Below are positions 5,586 through 9,519 of a stretch of 9,519 nt of DNA, piece by piece. Below the pieces are notes generated by a model that saw nothing but the letters and a program-made list of their open reading frames with translations, did no database searches and was not told the origin of the DNA. Both the position numbers and the translations under genes were made by a program. The DNA lies in assembly GCA_964429265.1 (NCBI GenBank), contig CAYSBK010000091.1, positions 1 to 9,519 of the forward strand. The letters run 5' to 3'. The stretch is from CAYSBK01 sp964429265. GTDB taxonomy: Bacteria > Planctomycetota > Phycisphaerae > Sedimentisphaerales > Anaerobacaceae. Position 1 is the first letter of the stretch; the number at the start of each line of letters is the position of its first letter.

Positions 5586-7277
5586 TTGCCGGCGCACGGG
5601 TTTCATTTTCGCTACAGTCTCGAGCAACTGCGGCGATACCGACACATAATCTCGGTGCTTGTAAAGTACGGCTTCAAGGAAGTGGCGGAGGTGTTGCGCA
5701 GCAAGGTTCCCGTGCATCTGCGCAGGCGAGCCGCACAGCAGGTCGAGCCGACCGTTGCAGCCAAGACGCGACCGGCCCGTGTGCGGCTTGCGCTGGAGGA
5801 ACTGGGCCCGACGTTTGTGAAGCTGGGCCAGTTGCTCAGCACACGTCCGGACCTGGTACCGCAGCCGTACATAGCAGAACTGGAGAAGCTCCAGGACCGT
5901 GTCGGCCCCGAAGACCCAGAGGTAATCTGCGCCGAGCTGGAACGGCAGTTGGGCGGCAAGGTCGAGCAGGTATTCAGGCGGTTTGAGCACACCGCCATTG
6001 CGGCCGGCAGCATCGCCCAGGTACACCGTGCCACCACCATCGAGGGTGACGAGGTCGTAGTGAAAATCCGCAGGCCGCACATAGAACGCACCATCCGTGC
6101 CGAATGCCAGATTCTGCAGGACATCGCGGCGCTGTTGAAGGCGACGTTGTTCGAGCACGATACGGTTGACCCGCAGCAGATGGCGCGGGAGCTTACCGAG
6201 GCAATCTGCAGGGAGGCGGACCTGGCCAACGAGCGGCGCAACCAGTTGCGCTTTATCAGGAGTTTCGCGGGCGACGCCGGCGTACACATACCGCGTGTCT
6301 ACGAGAAGTACTGCACCGAAGCCGTGCTCACGACCGAGTACATCGACGGCATCAAGCCCCGTGACCCGCAGGTGCTCAGGCAGGCGGGACTGGACCCGAA
6401 ACTTGTGGCGCGGCGGGCGGCCAATTTCGTTTTCCGGCAGGTCTTCGACTGCGGGTTCTTTCACACAGACCCGCACCCCGGGAACTTCTTCTTGCTGGAG
6501 AACAATGTTCTGGTACCTATAGATTTCGGGCAGGTGGCATTTCTGTCGTGGCGTGACCGGCGTCTGCTTACCGAGATAGTCCTCAGCGTCGTAGAGAACG
6601 AGCCCGCGCGAATCGTCCAGGCCGTTCAGGACGCAGAAATGCTGGATGAGAGGACGGACGTGAATGAACTTGCTTCCGACATGGACCAGTTGCTCGGCGC
6701 ATACAGAGACCTGCCCTTGAAGGACATACCGGTCGGAGAGGTCATCAGCCAGGCGTTCGAGCTTATGAGGGCACACCGTGTCAGGCCGCCTGCACAGTTT
6801 GCGCTTATGCTCAAGAGCGTGATGACGATCGAGGCCTTTGCCAAGAAACTCGACCCGGAATTCGATATAGTTCGGACCCTGCGGCCGTTCGCGAGGCAAT
6901 TGACGATGCAGTACGCGGACCCGAGGCGTTTCCTGCGCAGCATGCGACGGGCGATGCAGACGGCCCAGGAAATGGCCGGGCGGCTGCCGGCCGACCTGAA
7001 CGCCATAATCAGCAAGTTCCGCCAGGGCAAGTTTCAGTTGCGCGTTCACCACGAGCACCTGGAAACCCTCACAAAAACGCTGGATAAAAGCTCCAACCGG
7101 ATAAGTTTTGCGCTGATAATAGCGGCGCTTCTGGTGGCATCGAGCATCCTTGTGCCGCAGCAGGGCACGGTCCTGGGTGTTGTGGACCTTCAGACCCTGG
7201 GCGTGCTGGGGTACCTGGTGGCGGCGATCATCGGGATATGGCTGGTGCTGTCCATTATCAGAAGCCGACATCTATAG
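5586..7277 (+). CDS. AarF/UbiB (ABC1/ADCK) family atypical kinase-like protein
   Basis: A 563-residue membrane-anchored protein-kinase-like ATPase. Proteins of this family support quinone biosynthesis or lipid handling. The signature elements are all present: KLGQ (79-82, the KxGQ motif), the Ala-rich nucleotide loop as AAGSIAQVHRA (139-149), the ATP lysine K160, ExD at E210/D212, the catalytic loop DPHPGN (295-300) and DFG (313-315). The C-terminus has two hydrophobic segments (about 507-523 and 538-556), as in bacterial UbiB. The start is TTG at 5586: AGGGAG (5573-5578) lies 7 nt upstream and overlaps the end of the preceding gene, and the homology begins after it. The alternative ATG at 5529 would lie inside the phasin-like gene. 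The coupled phasin-like gene suggests joint function. No quinone-biosynthesis genes are visible, so ubiB is not assigned. Confidence 0.92.
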   Translation: MPAHGFHFRYSLEQLRRYRHIISVLVKYGFKEVAEVLRSKVPVHLRRRAAQQVEPTVAAKTRPARVRLALEELGPTFVKLGQLLSTRPDLVPQPYIAELEKLQDRVGPEDPEVICAELERQLGGKVEQVFRRFEHTAIAAGSIAQVHRATTIEGDEVVVKIRRPHIERTIRAECQILQDIAALLKATLFEHDTVDPQQMARELTEAICREADLANERRNQLRFIRSFAGDAGVHIPRVYEKYCTEAVLTTEYIDGIKPRDPQVLRQAGLDPKLVARRAANFVFRQVFDCGFFHTDPHPGNFFLLENNVLVPIDFGQVAFLSWRDRRLLTEIVLSVVENEPARIVQAVQDAEMLDERTDVNELASDMDQLLGAYRDLPLKDIPVGEVISQAFELMRAHRVRPPAQFALMLKSVMTIEAFAKKLDPEFDIVRTLRPFARQLTMQYADPRRFLRSMRRAMQTAQEMAGRLPADLNAIISKFRQGKFQLRVHHEHLETLTKTLDKSSNRISFALIIAALLVASSILVPQQGTVLGVVDLQTLGVLGYLVAAIIGIWLVLSIIRSRHL

Positions 7278-7310
7278 GTGATTTTGTGCCGCCCAGGCAG
7301 CGTGATTTTG
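7278..7310. repeat. Tandem 9-bp direct repeat GTGATTTTG upstream of metK
   Basis: GTGATTTTG occurs at 7278-7286 and again at 7302-7310, 24 bp apart. The second copy ends 2 bp before the metK -35 hexamer. A related TTTTGATTTT occurs at about 7346-7355, just past the -10. The arrangement resembles paired binding sites of a transcription factor. The first copy starts right after the AarF stop codon (7275-7277), so it is not constrained by coding. Confidence 0.4.
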
Positions 7311-7312
7311 GC

Positions 7313-7340
7313 TTGACAGGTTGGTGGCGGCGCTTACGAT
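7313..7340 (+). promoter_or_regulatory. metK: metK promoter
   Basis: A perfect -35 TTGACA (7313-7318), a 16-nt spacer and a -10 TACGAT (7335-7340, 4 of 6). Initiation near 7347 gives a leader of about 48 nt, with Shine-Dalgarno GAAAGGA at 7378-7384. I see no SAM riboswitch in this short leader, so any feedback would have to act at the DNA, for example through the tandem repeats. Confidence 0.6.
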
Positions 7341-7394
7341 GCGGGTTTTGATTTTAGCTGCCGGGTTACGCATATTTGAAAGGAACCAGCGACG

Positions 7395-8621
7395 ATGACA
7401 GGAAAACTGCTGAACCACTGCGGTGAGGCCGAGAGCTATTTGTTCACCAGCGAATCGGTTACAATGGGCCATCCCGACAAGGTGGCGGACCACATATCGG
7501 ATGCGATACTGGATGCGATGCTTGCCCAGGACCCGCAAAGTCGGGTGGCGTGCGAAACGCTCGTGACGACCGGCCTGGTGATCGTGGCCGGAGAGATTAC
7601 CAGCAAGGCCGTCGTGGATATTCCCACGGTCGTTCGCACAACCATCAGGCGAATAGGCTATACGGATGCCCAGATGGGCTTCGATTGCGACAACTGCGCG
7701 ATCTTGGTTAGTATCGACAAGCAAAGCCCCGATATCGCGCAGGGTGTTACCGAAGGTACGGGCCTTCACAAGGAGCAGGGAGCGGGTGACCAGGGCCTTA
7801 TGTTCGGGTACGCCTGCCGGGAGACGCCGGCGCTGATGCCGATGCCGATTCAACTGGCTCACGCGATAACGCGGCGGCTGGCGGCGGTGCGACAGAAGAA
7901 GATACTTCCCTGGCTCAGGCCCGACGGCAAAAGCCAGGTGACGGTGGAGTACGAGCGAGGCAAGCCCAAGCGAATCCACACCGTTGTCGTATCCACGCAG
8001 CACTCGCCGTCCGTGCGCTACCGGCAACTGCGGAAGGAGGTCATAGAAAAAGTCGCCTTGCCGGCGCTGCCGAAGCGCTTGGTCGACAAGGATACGATTT
8101 TCCACGTGAACCCAACGGGCAAGTTCGTTACCGGCGGCCCGAAGGGTGATTGCGGGGTGACCGGACGGAAGATAATCGTGGATACGTACGGCGGGCGGGG
8201 CAGCCACGGCGGAGGTTGTTTCAGCGGCAAGGACCCCACCAAGGTTGACAGAACCGCCAGCTACATGGCCAGGTACATTGCCAAGAATATCGTCGCCGCC
8301 GGCCTGGCCGACGCTTGCGAAATACAACTTTCATATGCGATAGGTGTGGCCGAACCCATCTCCGTGCTGGTGGATACCGAGGGCACCGCCGCCGTCGGCA
8401 ACGGTGATCTGGCGGGCATCGTGCGCGATTTGTTTCCGCTGACGCCCAAGGGGATGATAAACCATCTCAAGCTTGCGCGCCCGATTTACGCGGCCACCTC
8501 GCACGGCGGTCATTTCGGCAGGACCGGACCCAATTTTACCTGGGAAAAAACCGATATGGTCGATAGGCTGCGAAGAGCAGCCGGCCTGAAACCGACGTCC
8601 AGGAAAAAGCGAAGACCTTAG
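7395..8621 (+). CDS. metK: S-adenosylmethionine synthetase MetK
   Basis: A 408-residue cytosolic enzyme that makes SAM from methionine and ATP, normally as a tetramer. Family signatures are complete: GHPDK (25-29), GAGDQG (129-134, the family hexapeptide), FVTGGPKGD (244-252), TGRKIIVDTYGG (256-267), the P-loop-like GGGCFSGKDPTKVDR (272-286) and the C-terminal GHFGR (371-375). Two positions that are usually Ala in the bacterial enzyme are Cys here (C253 in GDCG, C275 in GGGC). Length is slightly above the usual 380-400, with a basic C-terminal tail (SRKKRRP). The start is supported by GAAAGGA 10 nt upstream. It has its own promoter and appears monocistronic, being convergent with mnmA. Confidence 0.97.
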   Translation: MTGKLLNHCGEAESYLFTSESVTMGHPDKVADHISDAILDAMLAQDPQSRVACETLVTTGLVIVAGEITSKAVVDIPTVVRTTIRRIGYTDAQMGFDCDNCAILVSIDKQSPDIAQGVTEGTGLHKEQGAGDQGLMFGYACRETPALMPMPIQLAHAITRRLAAVRQKKILPWLRPDGKSQVTVEYERGKPKRIHTVVVSTQHSPSVRYRQLRKEVIEKVALPALPKRLVDKDTIFHVNPTGKFVTGGPKGDCGVTGRKIIVDTYGGRGSHGGGCFSGKDPTKVDRTASYMARYIAKNIVAAGLADACEIQLSYAIGVAEPISVLVDTEGTAAVGNGDLAGIVRDLFPLTPKGMINHLKLARPIYAATSHGGHFGRTGPNFTWEKTDMVDRLRRAAGLKPTSRKKRRP

Positions 8622-8669
8622 CTGCTGGTCGAGGCGAACCGCCCCGCACGCAACCGCCTTCCCGGCAGC
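8621..8669. terminator. Imperfect hairpin between convergent metK and mnmA
   Basis: GCTGCTGG (8621-8628) pairs with CCGGCAGC (8662-8669) through 8 bp including one G-U. Inside it, GAGGCG (8631-8636) pairs with CGCCTT (8655-8660) through 6 bp including one G-U, leaving an 18-nt loop. The G-U pairs form on the plus strand, favouring action on the metK transcript. No T-tract follows, so this is a candidate transcript end or stabilising hairpin rather than a standard terminator. Confidence 0.35.
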
Positions 8670-8687
8670 CGCTCACCGCCGGAGTTG

Positions 8688-9519
8688 TCAATCCTCGGTG
8701 GTGATTGTGCCGCCCGCTACCACCCAATCCCTCGCGTCGTAAAGCACCAGCTTCTGGCCCGGACACGGAGCGAACTGCGCCTGGTCGAACTCCACCGTAA
8801 CGGCCGCTGAACTTACCTGCACCACGCGGCACGGTTTCGGCGGACCGTAAGAGCGGATCTTTCCCGCCAACCGCGAGCCGGCCGCAAGCTGCCGTTCATC
8901 CAGGACGTTAAGCCCGTCGGCGCTTACAATCCGGCGGCTGACTTGTTCTCTTGTGCCCAAGGCGACCGTATTGGTTTTCGGGTCTATCCTGCCCACGTAG
9001 ACCGGCTTTCCGCACGCGATGCCCAGCCCACGCCTCTGGCCCAGCGTGAAGTTCGATATCCCGCCGTGCATACCCAGCTTGTTGCCGTCCATATCGTAAA
9101 CCTCGCCCGGGCGGTTTCTTTCAACCTCCGGCAGGGCTGCGCGGTAATCCTGCTGGTCGGCAAAACACAATTCCACACTCTGCGGTTTGTCCGCAGTGCT
9201 AAGTCCCAACCCCGCTGCAAGCCGCCGGACCTCAGCCTTTGTCAGCTTGCCTATCGGCGCCAGGAAAAACGGCAGCCTTTCTGCGGCGATGCCGTAAAGA
9301 AAATAGCTCTGGTCCCTGGTTCGGTCCACGGCCCGTCCTAAACGAAACAAATCACCGTCTCTTGCAACCACGGCATAATGCCCTGTTGCAAGATACTGGA
9401 TGCCGAACGTATCCCGCAGAAAATCCCACACCAGCGAGAACTTTACAAGGCTGTTGCAGTCGGCACAGGGGTTGGGAGTGCGGCCGAGGGTGTAAGATCG
9501 CCGGAACGGCTCTATTATG
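8688..9519 (-). CDS. mnmA: tRNA 2-thiouridylase MnmA, N-terminus beyond the window
   Basis: The C-terminal 276 residues of the enzyme that thiolates U34 of Glu, Gln and Lys tRNAs, using ATP and a sulfur relay. The frame continues without a stop to the right edge (9518); the GTG at 9431 is internal, because the upstream in-frame residues contain the family motif GRTPNPCADCN followed by VKF. In visible-residue numbering, C21 (the DCN cysteine) corresponds to the catalytic cysteine, and C118 in SVELCFA to the partner cysteine. ATGHYA (44-49), RDQSYFLYG (68-76) and FTLGQRRGLGI (157-167) are further signatures, followed by the central and C-terminal beta-barrel tRNA-binding domains. The N-terminal PP-loop lies outside. 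The C-terminus (TITTED) looks complete. Full length would be about 350-370 residues. Confidence 0.95.
   Translation of the reverse strand, partial: IIEPFRRSYTLGRTPNPCADCNSLVKFSLVWDFLRDTFGIQYLATGHYAVVARDGDLFRLGRAVDRTRDQSYFLYGIAAERLPFFLAPIGKLTKAEVRRLAAGLGLSTADKPQSVELCFADQQDYRAALPEVERNRPGEVYDMDGNKLGMHGGISNFTLGQRRGLGIACGKPVYVGRIDPKTNTVALGTREQVSRRIVSADGLNVLDERQLAAGSRLAGKIRSYGPPKPCRVVQVSSAAVTVEFDQAQFAPCPGQKLVLYDARDWVVAGGTITTED

Noticed and set aside
5490..7271. 593-codon open frame on the minus strand opposite the AarF gene.
   Set aside because: Antisense shadow; the plus-strand product carries every UbiB-family motif.
7272..8327. 351-codon open frame on the minus strand opposite metK.
   Set aside because: Shadow of metK, which is unmistakable on the plus strand; the frame also runs through the metK promoter.

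Overview
This 9.5 kb window looks like ordinary, gene-dense bacterial chromosome of moderately high GC content, with one less ordinary region at its left end. The outer-membrane barrel protein shows a diderm envelope. The MetK, UbiB/AarF and MnmA sequences and the overall style are most reminiscent of Planctomycetota (Phycisphaerae-like) or another PVC-related or anaerobic lineage. That placement rests on recognising the proteins, not on a search, so treat it as a moderate inference. I see no transposase, integrase, CRISPR array, rRNA or tRNA gene.

Layout. (1) Minus strand, 1-2286: an Omp85/TpsB-like outer-membrane transporter (151-2046) preceded by a leader of about 205 nt that looks structured, and followed by the first 18 codons of a second gene with a signal-peptide-like start (1-54). 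(2) Plus strand, 2416-3889: queC and queE overlap by 4 bp and encode two steps of the 7-deazaguanine (preQ0/queuosine) pathway. (3) Minus strand, 3938-5086: a membrane-embedded M50 (site-2-protease type) metalloprotease with C-terminal CBS domains, convergent with queE. (4) Plus strand, 5191-7277: a small phasin-like coiled-coil protein tightly coupled to an AarF/UbiB (ABC1) atypical kinase. The protease gene and this pair diverge from overlapping, partly symmetric promoter sequences near 5214. (5) Plus strand, 7278-8621: metK (S-adenosylmethionine synthetase) with its own near-consensus promoter and a tandem 9-bp repeat just upstream of the -35. (6) Minus strand, 8688-9519: the C-terminal 276 residues of mnmA (tRNA 2-thiouridylase), convergent with metK across a 66-bp gap holding an imperfect hairpin.

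How they work together. queC-queE and mnmA all serve modification of the tRNA wobble base (Q34 and s2U34), and QueE needs the SAM made by MetK. This is a loose theme rather than an operon. The small coiled-coil protein and AarF kinase form a real translational unit. The TpsB-like gene and the truncated gene after it may be a secretion pore and its cargo, but the cargo lies outside the window. The features most worth following up are the predicted switch-like leader of the transporter, the metK tandem repeats, the bidirectional promoter and the phasin-like/AarF pair. I did not find a clearly new defence or mobile system.
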